A stretch of 31,682 bases of DNA from an uncultured Pseudoflavonifractor sp. (GCA_904419835.1 CAJFTA010000024.1:1-31682), one strand, 5' to 3'. Shown: positions 1-8,125, counted from the first letter of the stretch. A program made the numbers and translations. The notes: generated by a model not told the origin, from the letters alone.

Positions 1-20
1 CCTTGCACAGCAAGGCTTCC

Positions 21-120
21 GGGGCATTCGATTCCACGCGGGGCGGGCGGCTGCCCCCTCGCGCTCCCCCGCCCCGACACAGCCCGATTCTGTTCAACCG
101 AGGTTTTTCGACACGCTGAG
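21..120 (+). repeat. Left copy of a 100-bp repeat, inverted relative to the right end of the window
   Basis: Bases 21-75 match the reverse complement of 31628-31682 with one mismatch, and 96-120 match that of 31583-31607 exactly. The 20-base centres (76-95 and 31608-31627) have diverged to about half identity, but both copies are 100 bp long. No open frame of note lies in it. Just downstream, TTTTTCGACA-GCTGA is echoed at 136-150. This looks like a dispersed intergenic repeat, or the reason an assembly stops at both ends; only two copies are visible here. Confidence 0.8.
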
Positions 121-150
121 CCTGGCGAAAAGGCTTTTTCGACAGGCTGA

Positions 151-190
151 CCGGGCGGTATGCCGAGATTCGGCATACCGCCCGGTTTTT
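151..190 (+). terminator. Rho-independent terminator of a gene lying left of the window
   Basis: A perfect 16-bp stem (151-166 with 170-185) with a 3-base loop is followed directly by five T on the + strand. No T-run follows on the - strand, so it most likely ends a + transcript entering from outside the window. Confidence 0.75.
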
Positions 191-194
191 GCCG

Positions 195-419
195 TCAGGC
201 CGCTGTCCGCCCGGCGCGGGCCGCCGGGACAGGTCCGCGGCGGGCGCTTCTCTGGGCGGCAGGGAATTTCCGCAGCGCCCCCAGGTCTATGTTTCGCCGC
301 AGGGCCGCCGAGCAGGCCCCGGCCCGCGCCAGCGTCCGCCCCTCCGGCCGGGCGCCCGCGGTGATCCCCACCCCCAGCCCGGAGGCCGCCAGAAATGTGG
401 TCTGTGCGTACATGCGCAT
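195..419 (-). CDS. Possible small membrane-anchored protein, unrecognised
   Basis: A 74-residue frame starts at an ATG preceded by a purine-rich GGGGAGGGGG. Residues about 6-22 are hydrophobic and small (TTFLAASGLGVGITAGA) and the rest is basic and alanine-rich. Oscillospiraceae carry short proteins of this general shape, but I do not recognise a family. The DNA is so GC-rich that chance frames are common here, and no convincing - strand terminator follows. It is listed because the stretch otherwise holds no gene; it may be spurious. Confidence 0.28.
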   Translation of the reverse strand: MRMYAQTTFLAASGLGVGITAGARPEGRTLARAGACSAALRRNIDLGALRKFPAAQRSARRGPVPAARAGRTAA

Positions 420-773
420 CCCCCTCCCCGCCGCTGTCCAGTCCCTCTTCCTGTGAGAGACAGAATACTCCCTTTTTCTTCTTTTTTCCTTTCAAAAAAG
501 ATGCAATCCCGCCCCGCCCGGGAATCGCCGGGGCGGGCGGAGCGGCCACGGGCGCGCTGAACGGCCTGCCCCGCACCCCCGCCTCCGCTCCCGGCGTTTT
601 TCTCTCCATTCTCATACCCAGCTTTTCGTAAAAATCCACGGCAAAAAGGGGAAATTTTCGGGAAAACTATTCTGGTATTGGGGGTTGATATCTGCTATAC
701 TTTGATGCGTATCAGGTTTTCATTTGGCCCGGGAGGCGGCTGCTTTCCGGGCCGTCCGGCAGGGGGTGTGGAG
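420..773. other. Gene-poor stretch before rlmD
   Basis: I see no supported gene here. A GC-rich hairpin lies at about 503-540, with a T-rich run 8 bases beyond it in the - direction, so it could be a weak - strand terminator. A short - strand frame starting at 639 begins DFYEKLGM, like the first strand of a VOC/glyoxalase protein, but the similarity stops at once. Bases 640-720 become AT-rich and hold the rlmD promoter region. Confidence 0.4.
693..701 (+). promoter_or_regulatory. Extended -10 promoter candidate for rlmD
   Basis: TGCTATACT is an extended -10 (TGN plus five of six consensus bases), about 70 bases before the chosen start. No good -35 is visible at 17-18 bp. The local drop in GC supports a promoter. 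Confidence 0.45.
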
Positions 774-1955
774 ATGGGCGCACAGATGGAAGGAACCAGC
801 GGGGCGGCGGGGCGCTGCCCGCTGGAGAAGCGGGGCTGCGGCGGCTGCCCCATGCTCTCCCTGCCCTACGGGGAGCAGCTGAGGGCAAAGCAGGCCAGGC
901 TGGAGGCGCTGCTGGGGGAGTTTGGCCCGGTGGCCCCCATTCTGGGCATGGAGCACCCCTGGCACTACCGGAACAAGGTCATCTCCTCCTTTGCCTGGGG
1001 GCCGGGCAAGGCCCTGGTCAGCGGCATCTACGCCCAGGGCACCCACCGGGTGGTGCCGGTGGAATCCTGCCTGCTCCACCAGGAGGCCCTGGACCGGGCG
1101 GTGGCCGCCGTGCGGCAGGCCGCCCGTGAGTTCCGCTACCAGCCCTTTGACGAAAACAGGCGCACCGGCCTTATCCGCCACGTGCTCTGCCGCCACAGCC
1201 TGACCACCGGGGAGGTGCTTGCCGTGCTGGTGACCGCGTCGCCGGTGCTGCCGGGGGCCCGGGCCTTTGCCGCCCGGGTGAAGGAGCTGTGCCCCGCCAT
1301 CGCCACCCTGGCCCAGAACATCAACCCCAGGCCGGGCAGCGCCGTGCTGGGGGAGCGGGAGAAAATCCTGTACGGCAGGGGGTATATTGAGGACACCCTC
1401 TGCGGCGTGAGGTTCCGCATCTCCCCCTCCAGCTTCTATCAGATCAACCCCGCGCAGACCCAGGTGCTCTACTCCGCCGCCATTGCCGCCGCCAAGCTTA
1501 CCGGCAAGGAGCGGGTGCTGGACGCCTACTGCGGCGTGGGCACCATCGGCCTGTCCGCCGCCGCCCACGCGGGCAGCGTGGTGGGCGTGGAGCTCAACCG
1601 GAGCGCCGCCGCCTGCGCCGGGGAGAACGCCAAAGCCAACAATATCCGCAATTCCCGCTTCCGCTGCGGGGACGCCGCCGCCTTCCTGGACGGCATGGCC
1701 GCCCGGGGGGAGAAGCTGGACGTGGTATTTCTGGACCCGCCCCGGGCGGGCAGCACACCCGTGTTTCTGGACGCCCTGTGCCGGGTGTCCCCCGCTCGGG
1801 CGGTGTATATCTCCTGCAACCCGGAGACCCAGCGCCGGGACCTGGAATATCTGGCGGAACGGGGCTGGAAGGTGGAGTCCATCCAGGGGGTGGACATGTT
1901 CCCCCACACGGAGCACATCGAGACGGTGGCGCTTTTGACATCTAAAAGCAGATAA
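774..1955 (+). CDS. rlmD: 23S rRNA (uracil-5-)-methyltransferase, RlmD/RumA family
   Basis: SAM-dependent methyltransferase that makes 5-methyluridine in RNA, most likely in 23S rRNA. About 393 residues. The N-terminus carries the cysteines of a [4Fe-4S] site (CPLEKRGCGGCPM, with a later Cys in VESCLLHQ). The Rossmann SAM site is VLDAYCGVGTIGL, followed by VFLDPPRAG and the catalytic-Cys motif YISCNPETQRRDL. It lacks an N-terminal TRAM domain, as many Firmicute members do. The frame is open further upstream to 678, but the ATG at 774 follows AGGGGGTGTGGAG and fits the family start. Firmicutes often carry several RlmD/RlmCD paralogues, so the exact uridine is uncertain. The next gene is unrelated and differs sharply in base composition. 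Confidence 0.93.
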   Translation: MGAQMEGTSGAAGRCPLEKRGCGGCPMLSLPYGEQLRAKQARLEALLGEFGPVAPILGMEHPWHYRNKVISSFAWGPGKALVSGIYAQGTHRVVPVESCLLHQEALDRAVAAVRQAAREFRYQPFDENRRTGLIRHVLCRHSLTTGEVLAVLVTASPVLPGARAFAARVKELCPAIATLAQNINPRPGSAVLGEREKILYGRGYIEDTLCGVRFRISPSSFYQINPAQTQVLYSAAIAAAKLTGKERVLDAYCGVGTIGLSAAAHAGSVVGVELNRSAAACAGENAKANNIRNSRFRCGDAAAFLDGMAARGEKLDVVFLDPPRAGSTPVFLDALCRVSPARAVYISCNPETQRRDLEYLAERGWKVESIQGVDMFPHTEHIETVALLTSKSR

Positions 1956-2041
1956 ATCATTTGGAACCTTATACAAAATATTTTAAGCAATGTATCGGTA
2001 CAGAAAGCAAAAAATATTACGTAAATATAGGAGGCAGGCAT

Positions 2042-3148
2042 ATGAGTAAGCCGATATATTCCAATACAGGTAACTCCACACCATGGCTGTCTGTCATTGT
2101 TCCGATGTATAATGCTCAGGCCTATGTGGAGCAAACCATTCGCTCTATCTTATCGCAGACTTTTCAGGACTACGAGCTGTTGCTTGTGGACGATGGCTCT
2201 ACTGATAGCACAGAGGAAATATGCACTCGATATGCTGCCCAGGATCGGCGGATTCGTTATCTGAAAAAAACAAATGGTGGTTCCTATCAGACCAGGCTTT
2301 ATGGTGCCCAGCGCGCTCAGGGAACCTATGTAATGTTCTGTGATGCAGACGATTACTATGCTTCCAGTCGAGCTTTTTCAGCTATTTATAAAAAGCTCCA
2401 GTCTCATCCATGCGATGCAATGCAGTTTGGATACTCCAAGAAGTATAATCACTTGCGGAAGGCTCAAAAAACTGTTCGGGCAGATATCTATCTGGACCGA
2501 GATGCCTTTATGAAGCAGGAATATCCAAAACTTTTGTGCAGTTTTTGGGATGAAGCAAATTTAAAAGTCATCGTCTTTAACAAGGTTTATCATCGTAGTC
2601 TTTTGAATAACCTTCCCCCTGCTAATCAAGCAGAGCGCCTTTTTTGGGGTGATGATCAGGTTATGAACATGTATCTGTTAGAAACATGCAGAAGTTTTTC
2701 TTTTATTCCTGATACACTGTATGTATATCGTCAGGGAAGCGGCGGAACAAACCGTTTTTCACTCCACACAGCGCAAGATATTAACAGCATAAAACATTAT
2801 CAGCTGAGCTTTATCGAAAAACATCCGGAATATCCGCGTTCAATATTAGAAAAAAGTCTTTTTTCTGAGCTAGCAGGCTGGACATTTTACTATATCTGTC
2901 AGGGTACAAAGCACCTGCCGGACGAGCAACTTAAATCCCTGATTGCCGAGGCCATGGAACTGCCCAGCTATCAGGCTGCAAGAGAGTATTACTTAACTCG
3001 CTCAAACGAAAAATGGGAGGCTGTAAATCTACTGCGTCAGGCTGACCCAGACGCCTATCTGGAAGCCGCAAAAAAGGCCGCAGGGAAAAAAGAAGATTTA
3101 AAATCCGCAATCATTTCACTTGCTAAAAACATATACAGGAATATTTAA
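2042..3148 (+). CDS. Family 2 glycosyltransferase
   Basis: Inverting GT-A transferase of about 368 residues, moving a sugar from a nucleotide donor to an unknown surface acceptor. The N-terminal domain shows SVIVPMYNAQAYVEQTIRS, LLLVDDGSTDST and the metal-binding FCDADDYY (DXD). A later WGDDQVMN resembles the catalytic-base region of EpsJ/CpsJ-like enzymes. There is no membrane segment, so it is probably cytosolic or peripheral. The ATG at 2042 follows AGGAGGCAGGCAT. The gene is clearly AT-richer than its neighbours, uses A/T-ending codons freely, and stands alone without other polysaccharide genes. I infer horizontal acquisition. Donor and acceptor cannot be told from sequence. Confidence 0.88.
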   Translation: MSKPIYSNTGNSTPWLSVIVPMYNAQAYVEQTIRSILSQTFQDYELLLVDDGSTDSTEEICTRYAAQDRRIRYLKKTNGGSYQTRLYGAQRAQGTYVMFCDADDYYASSRAFSAIYKKLQSHPCDAMQFGYSKKYNHLRKAQKTVRADIYLDRDAFMKQEYPKLLCSFWDEANLKVIVFNKVYHRSLLNNLPPANQAERLFWGDDQVMNMYLLETCRSFSFIPDTLYVYRQGSGGTNRFSLHTAQDINSIKHYQLSFIEKHPEYPRSILEKSLFSELAGWTFYYICQGTKHLPDEQLKSLIAEAMELPSYQAAREYYLTRSNEKWEAVNLLRQADPDAYLEAAKKAAGKKEDLKSAIISLAKNIYRNI

Positions 3149-3183
3149 ATGACGTACAGCACACAGAGGGGAGATTTCGTCTG

Positions 3184-4503
3184 ATGGAGGCACGTGAACC
3201 CGGACAAAGAAAGGGAAAACGGCGCGTTGTCATCGCCGTTCTTGCTGTGCTGGTCCTTGTTCTGGCGGCAGCGGCCCTGCTGTGGGTCTGTTCCCCGCTG
3301 TATATCGACCCCTACCGGGGGACGGTGCAGTCCGACGAACCCTCCCTGGCCCTGGAGGACGTGCTGACCGGAGAGCAGGCCCGGGAGGACCTGGACTACC
3401 TGATGACCTGCCTGCGGGAGCGCCATCCGGCCTGGCTGGACGGCTCGGGTAGGGATGCAGCGGCAGAGGAGGCCTATCAGCAGGCCCGTTCCTCCATTGG
3501 GGATGAGATCTCCGTACTGGAGTTTTACCGTCTGGCGGCCGGGGTGGCCGCCTCCCTGCGGGACGCGCACACCACCGTGTCCTGGCGGCCCGACCCTGAT
3601 GCGCCCTATTACTACATTGACACCGGCGTCACCATCGCCCAGTTAGGCCTCCCTCTGACCATCAACGGCGTGCCCAGCGAGGAGGTCCTGGCGGCCTACA
3701 AGGCCATCTCCTCCTTTGAGCTGGACGAATACGTTGAGCACAATTTCTGGACCTACGGCATCAACTATGAGCCTGTGCTGCGCACCTGCGGCGTGGACAC
3801 CTCGGACGGGGTGGACATGACCTTCCAGACCGAAACCGGGGTGCAGACCATCCATTTCGACTTTGCCCCGCTGGAGAGCTCGGGCGGCTACCCAAAGCCC
3901 GACTACATCATGGATGCCCGGAACAATCTGGCCGTCTTCACCCTGACCTCCTGCGTCTACGATGAGGAGTACTGCTCCACGGTGGCCGCCTTCTTCCAGC
4001 GGGTGGACTTCTTGGGCATTGAGAACGTGATTGTGGACCTGCGGGGCAACACCGGCGGCAACTCTCTGGTGGCCAACGAATTTCTCCGCTATCTGGACGT
4101 GGACCAGTACCGCGCCTGGGACTGCGCGGTGCGGTACGGCTGGTATCTGAAGTGGTACAGGGACCAGGTATATGTCAACGACCGGGCGGAGCCCACCTTT
4201 GACGGGTCTCTCTATGTGCTGACCGACCTGAATACGTTCAGCTCCGGCATGGACTTTGCCATGCTGGTGGCGGACAATGACCTGGGCACCCTGGTGGGGG
4301 AGCCCTGCGGCAATCTGCCCGACAGCTACGGTGACCTTCTCCGGTTCCTGCTGCCCAACTCCAGGCTGCGCTTCAATGTCTCCTACAAAAAGTGGTGCCG
4401 CATCGACCGGGAGAAGGCCGGTGAGCCCATCACGCCCGATGTGCTCTGTCCCTCAGAGGACGCCCTGAACCGGGCCTATGAGCTGATCCGGGGAGCGGCC
4501 TGA
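3184..4503 (+). CDS. Membrane-anchored S41-family peptidase-like protein
   Basis: 439 residues. A basic N-terminus and one membrane segment (about 15-37) anchor an external domain. An S41 (tail-specific/tricorn-type) protease fold is indicated by VIVDLRGNTGGNS near 283-296 and TDLNTFSSGMDFA near 347-359, whose serine pair at about 353-354 holds the expected nucleophile. EPCGN and the C-terminal PITPDVLCPSED fit the family ending. An earlier helical domain contains LRERHPAWL and LRDAHTTVSW, also typical of this group. I see no PDZ domain. The ATG at 3184 follows GAGGGGAGATTT. Substrate unknown; a surface or cell-wall protein target is plausible. It probably has its own promoter, as it follows the AT-rich glycosyltransferase. 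Confidence 0.85.
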   Translation: MEAREPGQRKGKRRVVIAVLAVLVLVLAAAALLWVCSPLYIDPYRGTVQSDEPSLALEDVLTGEQAREDLDYLMTCLRERHPAWLDGSGRDAAAEEAYQQARSSIGDEISVLEFYRLAAGVAASLRDAHTTVSWRPDPDAPYYYIDTGVTIAQLGLPLTINGVPSEEVLAAYKAISSFELDEYVEHNFWTYGINYEPVLRTCGVDTSDGVDMTFQTETGVQTIHFDFAPLESSGGYPKPDYIMDARNNLAVFTLTSCVYDEEYCSTVAAFFQRVDFLGIENVIVDLRGNTGGNSLVANEFLRYLDVDQYRAWDCAVRYGWYLKWYRDQVYVNDRAEPTFDGSLYVLTDLNTFSSGMDFAMLVADNDLGTLVGEPCGNLPDSYGDLLRFLLPNSRLRFNVSYKKWCRIDREKAGEPITPDVLCPSEDALNRAYELIRGAA

Positions 4504-4539
4504 GGTCTCTTCCGCCCAACATTTTGATGTCTATTTCAT

Positions 4540-4559
4540 CCCCGCCCCAGACGGCGGGG
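4540..4559 (+). other. Short intercistronic hairpin
   Basis: A 7-bp GC stem (CCCCGCC/GGCGGGG) with a 6-base loop lies between the S41 gene and the next RBS. No T-run follows, so it is more likely an RNA-processing or stability element than a terminator. Confidence 0.35.
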
Positions 4560-4576
4560 CTTCAGGAGGTTTTCTC

Positions 4577-4981
4577 ATGCCCAATCAGGAATCTGTTCTC
4601 TGGTACTGCCCCGATCCCGTCCTCTTCTCCGCCGCCCGGAAGGCCTTTGCCATCCAGGGCGTGCGGGTGCGCCCGGTGTCCCCCGAGCAGATGGGGGAGA
4701 CGGTGGGGCATCTCTTCGGCCTGAAGGGCTTTGCCGCCCGTGAGGACGGCGCGGCCGTCCCCGCCGCCCCGGCGGAGCCCGCCCTGGTGCTCTCCGGCTT
4801 CTCCCGCCAGCGGCTGGACGCCCTGCTCGCCGCCCTGAAGCGCTCCGGCGTGCCCTTCATCGCCCACAAGGCCATGCTCACCCCCACCAACGTCAGCTGG
4901 ACCTTCGCCCAGCTGTGCGAGGAGCTCTCCCGGGAGCACCAGGCCGTCACCGGCGGCGGCGCGGCCCACAGCGGGCAGTAA
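4577..4981 (+). CDS. DUF3783 domain protein
   Basis: 134 residues, cytosolic. The family is known from Clostridia and has no assigned function. The C-terminal part, ALVLSGFSRQRLDALLAALK followed by VPFIAHKAMLTPTNVSWT and LCEELSREH, is the conserved DUF3783 core: an alpha/beta unit with the K-A-(M/V)-L-T-x-T-N signature. The N-terminal 45 residues look like a small alpha/beta repeat of the same type. AGGAGG lies 7 bases before the ATG. It lies 73 bases after the S41 gene and may be co-transcribed with it. The downstream ThrE run seems to have its own promoter, so this is probably the last gene of its unit. Confidence 0.78.
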   Translation: MPNQESVLWYCPDPVLFSAARKAFAIQGVRVRPVSPEQMGETVGHLFGLKGFAAREDGAAVPAAPAEPALVLSGFSRQRLDALLAALKRSGVPFIAHKAMLTPTNVSWTFAQLCEELSREHQAVTGGGAAHSGQ

Positions 4982-5002
4982 AAATTTTTTTGCGCTCCGG
5001 AC

Positions 5003-5026
5003 AACTTTTTCCCCCTGTTCCCCGTC
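5003..5026 (+). promoter_or_regulatory. ECF-sigma-type promoter for the thrE run
   Basis: AAC at 5003-5005 is followed by five T, and CGTC lies at 5023-5026 after a 17-base gap; CAAT follows. The arrangement is the same as the motif before sigV at 8640-8663 (AAC-TTTTT-N12-CGTC, then TAAT). AAC/CGT elements at about this distance are typical of SigW/SigX/SigM/SigV-type promoters. A 9-bp inverted repeat (4993-5001 with 5044-5052) flanks the motif. Assignment to the local sigma factor is inference. Confidence 0.6.
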
Positions 5027-5069
5027 CAATATCTGTACCCGTTTCCGGAGCGTCCGCACCCATTTGAAC

Positions 5070-5861
5070 ATGAATGAGGGACTCTCTTTGGATTATGATC
5101 GCCTTTTGAATCTGTCCATGGAAATGGGCTACCGCCTGCTGGAAAGCGGCGCGGAGATCTACCGGGTGGAGGAGTCCATCCGCCGCCTGCTCCAGGCCTA
5201 CGGCCTTACCACCGGCGAGGTGTTCGCCATTCCCAACTGCATCATCGCCAGCCTGGTGACCCCGGAGGGCCAGGTGCTCACCCGGGTGCGGCGGATGCCC
5301 AGCCACGGCACCGACATCTACCAGCTGGAGCGGTGCAACGACCTGTGCCGCCGCCTGTGCGTGGAGACGCCCCCGCTGGACGAGGCGGAGCGCCGGATGG
5401 ACGACCTGCTCTCCTCCCGGCGGTACTACTCCTTCCCCGCCCAGCTGCTGGCCTACTTTGTGGGCGCGGCGGCCTTTGTGCCCTTCTTCGGCGGCACCTG
5501 GCGGGACGCCCTGTGCGGCGGACTGTGCGGCGTGGCCATCGGGCTGTGCCTCACCTTCCTCTCCCGGCTGGGCACCAACCTGTTCTTCAAGACCGTGGCC
5601 GGCGGCACCGTCTCCGGCCTGCTGGCTCTGGGGCTGCGGGTGGTGGGGCTGGGCCAGAACGTGGACTTCATCACCATCGGCGCGCTGATGATTCTGGTGC
5701 CCGGCGTGCTGTTCACCAACGCCATGCGGGATATTATGGCCGGGGACATGATGGCGGGCATCTCCAAGGCCGCCGAGGCCCTGCTCATCGGCATGGCCAT
5801 CGCCCTGGGCACCGGCGTGTCCCTGTGGCTGGCCCGGCTGCTGTGGGGAGGTGCGGTGTGA
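5070..5861 (+). CDS. Threonine/serine exporter family protein, N-terminal half (ThrE_N, YjjP-like)
   Basis: About 263 residues. The cytosolic N-terminal domain has MEMGYRLLESGAEIYRVEES and the TRVRRMPSHGTDI region typical of DUF1212/ThrE_N. From about residue 118 there are several membrane segments, with GTNLFFKTVAGGTVSGL and ILVPGVLFTNAMRDIMAGD, both strongly conserved in the family. In the split form this subunit works with the short partner encoded next, exporting small amino or dicarboxylic acids; E. coli YjjPB exports succinate, corynebacterial ThrE threonine. The ATG at 5070 is preferred over an in-frame TTG at 5064; neither has a strong RBS. The substrate here is unknown. Confidence 0.88.
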   Translation: MNEGLSLDYDRLLNLSMEMGYRLLESGAEIYRVEESIRRLLQAYGLTTGEVFAIPNCIIASLVTPEGQVLTRVRRMPSHGTDIYQLERCNDLCRRLCVETPPLDEAERRMDDLLSSRRYYSFPAQLLAYFVGAAAFVPFFGGTWRDALCGGLCGVAIGLCLTFLSRLGTNLFFKTVAGGTVSGLLALGLRVVGLGQNVDFITIGALMILVPGVLFTNAMRDIMAGDMMAGISKAAEALLIGMAIALGTGVSLWLARLLWGGAV

Positions 5862-6331
5862 TGGAGCTCGTTCAGACCTACCTGCTGCCCTGCCTGTACG
5901 CCTTTGTGGCCTGTATCGGCTTCTCCGTCCTGTTCAATATCCACGGCCTGGGCATCCTCATCTGCGCCGTGGGAGGCGGGCTGGGCTGGCTGGTCTATCT
6001 GGCCGCCGCCCCCGTGTTCCACAGCGACCTGCTCCAGTCCTTCGCGGCGGCGGTGTTTATCTCCGCCTATTCGGAGATCATGGCCCGGATCCGCAAGTGC
6101 CCGGTGACGGCCTATCTGCTGGTGGCCTTCTTCCCTCTGGTCCCCGGCGGCGGCATCTACTACGCCATGGAGCACGCCATCAACGGCGAGACCGATCTCT
6201 TCCTGAATGTGCTGTTCCACACCCTGGGGCTGGCCGGGTCCCTGGCGGTGGGGGTGCTGCTGGTATCCTCCCTGGTGCGGCTCATCAACAGCTATCTCTA
6301 CCGGCGGCACCAAAAGAGGAAAGGAGCGTGA
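5861..6331 (+). CDS. Threonine/serine exporter family protein, C-terminal half (DUF3815, YjjB-like)
   Basis: 156 residues with four to five membrane segments. It matches the small half of split ThrE exporters: FSVLFNIHGLGI, ISAYSEIMARIRKCPVTAYL and FFPLVPGGGIYYAM are family signatures. Its ATG shares one base with the TGA of the preceding gene (TGATG), so translation is coupled and a 1:1 membrane complex is expected. It ends in a short basic tail. Substrate specificity cannot be deduced from sequence. Confidence 0.9.
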   Translation: MELVQTYLLPCLYAFVACIGFSVLFNIHGLGILICAVGGGLGWLVYLAAAPVFHSDLLQSFAAAVFISAYSEIMARIRKCPVTAYLLVAFFPLVPGGGIYYAMEHAINGETDLFLNVLFHTLGLAGSLAVGVLLVSSLVRLINSYLYRRHQKRKGA

Positions 6332-6335
6332 CGGC

Positions 6336-7034
6336 ATGTCTCAGCGATACGACACCGTGCTCTTTGACGCGGACAACACCCTCTTTGACTTTGACGCCGC
6401 CGAGGCCCAGGCCCTGGACCTGACCCTGGAGGCGTACGGCTATCCGGTGGACGGCAGGTCCAGGGACTGCTACCTGGCGGTGAACCGGGACCTGTGGGAG
6501 CGGTTCGACCGGGGCGAGGTGAAGCGGGAGTGGCTGGTGGTGGAGCGGTTCGCCGCCCTCCAGCGCTCCCTGGGCGGGCATCATGACCCGGCGGAGATGA
6601 ACGCCTTTTACCTCTCCCGGCTGGCCGAGGCGGGCTGCCTGCTCCCCGGCGCGGAGGAGCTGTGCCGCGCTCTGGTCCCCAGCTGCACCCTGGCCATCGT
6701 CACCAACGGCGTGGCCTCCGCCCAGCGGGGCCGGTTCGCCCGCTCCCCCCTGAAGGCGCTGATCCCCTGGCTCTTCATCTCGGAGGAGGTGGGGTATCAG
6801 AAGCCCCAGCGCCAATTCTTCGGCGCTGTGCTGTCCGCCATGTCCCTGCCTCCCTCTGCCCGGATTGTGGTGGTGGGGGACAGCCTGACCGCCGACATTC
6901 TGGGCGCCGTCAACGCCGGCCTGGACTCCATTTGGTACAACCCCAACGGCCTGCCGGGCAGGCCGGACATTGTCCCCACCTTTGAGGCCCGCTCCTTTGA
7001 CCAGATTTCCCACCTGATTCTGGGCGGCGCCTGA
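6336..7034 (+). CDS. YjjG-family HAD phosphatase (nucleotide 5'-phosphatase)
   Basis: 232 residues, cytosolic HAD subfamily IA. Motif I is LFDADNTLFDFD with two catalytic aspartates. Motif II is AIVTNG. The lysine of motif III is in SEEVGYQKPQ, and motif IV is VVVGDSLTADILGAVNAG followed by IWYNP, very close to YjjG. E. coli YjjG removes phosphate from non-canonical pyrimidine nucleotides and dUMP/dTMP, a house-cleaning role. The ATG at 6336 follows AAAGGAGCGTGACGGC and lies 4 bases after the ThrE stop, so it is co-transcribed. The link to the exporter is positional only. Confidence 0.88.
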   Translation: MSQRYDTVLFDADNTLFDFDAAEAQALDLTLEAYGYPVDGRSRDCYLAVNRDLWERFDRGEVKREWLVVERFAALQRSLGGHHDPAEMNAFYLSRLAEAGCLLPGAEELCRALVPSCTLAIVTNGVASAQRGRFARSPLKALIPWLFISEEVGYQKPQRQFFGAVLSAMSLPPSARIVVVGDSLTADILGAVNAGLDSIWYNPNGLPGRPDIVPTFEARSFDQISHLILGGA

Positions 7035-7091
7035 CCGCTTTCCACCCATTTCCCCGCCAAAAAAGAGAAAGAAACAGAGGAGCTCTTTACC

Positions 7092-8123
7092 ATGTCTTCC
7101 GAGTACCGTACCTCCGCCCATTCCCGCCCCCGTTCTTCCCGCCGCCGCTACCGCCGCCGGCGGGGCCCCTCCGGCCCTGTAATTCTGCTGGTCGCGGCCG
7201 CGGTCATTGTGGTTATCGTCCTTCTTGTGATGTTCCTCGGCCAGAAGCCCGAGGCCCAGGGGGGCGTGACCCAGCCTTCGGACACCCCCGCGCCCTCCGA
7301 GACGGTCATCCCCAGCCCCAGCGAGACCCTTCAGCCCACCCCCTCCCCGTCGGAGACGGCCCCCGGCTCTGCCGGCCAGGAGGACGGCGGCGCCTCGGTT
7401 GCGCCCCCCACCGAATCTGCCGCGCCCTCTGACAGCGCCGCCCCGTCCGGCTCCTACGACTTCACCCAGCCCGCCCCCGAGACGGACGCGGTGGACGACA
7501 GCTGGTTTGACGACGCGGTATTCCTGGGGGACTCCCGCACCGACGGCCTGCGGCTCTACGGCGGCGTCCCCGGCGCCGACTTTATCCAGCACACCGGCAT
7601 CACCGTCTTTGACGTGGACACCAAGGACCGCATCCGCATCGACGGCCAGACCTACACCATGATGGAGGCCCTTGGCCTGAAGCAGTACGGCAAGGTATAC
7701 GTCATGCTGGGCATCAACGAGCTGGGCTACTTCAACGACAACGCCTTTGCCACCGCCTACGCCGATATGGTGGACGAGATCCGGGCCATTCAGCCCGACG
7801 CGGTCGTCTACCTGCAGAACCTGGTGTCAGTCAACCCGGACGAATGCGCGGCCAATAATCAGCCCTACTACGTGACAAACGAGAAGATCGCGGTGTATAA
7901 TGACATTATCGCGGACGTGGCCGCGGAAAAGCACGCCGTGCTGGTGGATGTCAACGCCGCCCTGGTGGACGAGACCGGCGTCCTGCCCGCAGAGGGCAGC
8001 ACCGACGGCGTCCACTTCACCAAGGATTACTACATCAAGTGGTACGACTACCTGAAGATCCACACCGTGGACCCTGAGCTCTACTGGGCGGGTCAGACGG
8101 AAGCCGGCGAGGAAGGAGCCTGA
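7092..8123 (+). CDS. Membrane-anchored extracellular SGNH/GDSL hydrolase
   Basis: 343 residues. A very basic N-terminus (RRRYRRRRG) and one membrane segment (about 29-49) lead to a linker of about 85 residues rich in Pro, Ser, Thr and Glu, then the enzyme. SGNH blocks are visible: VFLGDSRTDGL with the nucleophilic Ser, YVMLGINELGY (the N block), and DGVHFTKDYY with the Asp-x-x-His dyad. It is therefore an esterase or acyl-transfer enzyme outside the cell. The long linker suits reach into peptidoglycan; the external half of OatA-type peptidoglycan acetyltransferases is also SGNH. No acyltransferase membrane partner is in the window. RBS GAGGAG. The next gene starts 2 bases after its stop. Confidence 0.85.
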   Translation: MSSEYRTSAHSRPRSSRRRYRRRRGPSGPVILLVAAAVIVVIVLLVMFLGQKPEAQGGVTQPSDTPAPSETVIPSPSETLQPTPSPSETAPGSAGQEDGGASVAPPTESAAPSDSAAPSGSYDFTQPAPETDAVDDSWFDDAVFLGDSRTDGLRLYGGVPGADFIQHTGITVFDVDTKDRIRIDGQTYTMMEALGLKQYGKVYVMLGINELGYFNDNAFATAYADMVDEIRAIQPDAVVYLQNLVSVNPDECAANNQPYYVTNEKIAVYNDIIADVAAEKHAVLVDVNAALVDETGVLPAEGSTDGVHFTKDYYIKWYDYLKIHTVDPELYWAGQTEAGEEGA

Positions 8124-8125
8124 TT

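Noticed and set aside
500..639. Possible remnant of a VOC/glyoxalase gene on the - strand (DFYEKLGM)
   Set aside because: Only about eight residues resemble the family; the rest is Pro/Ala/Gly-rich chance translation.
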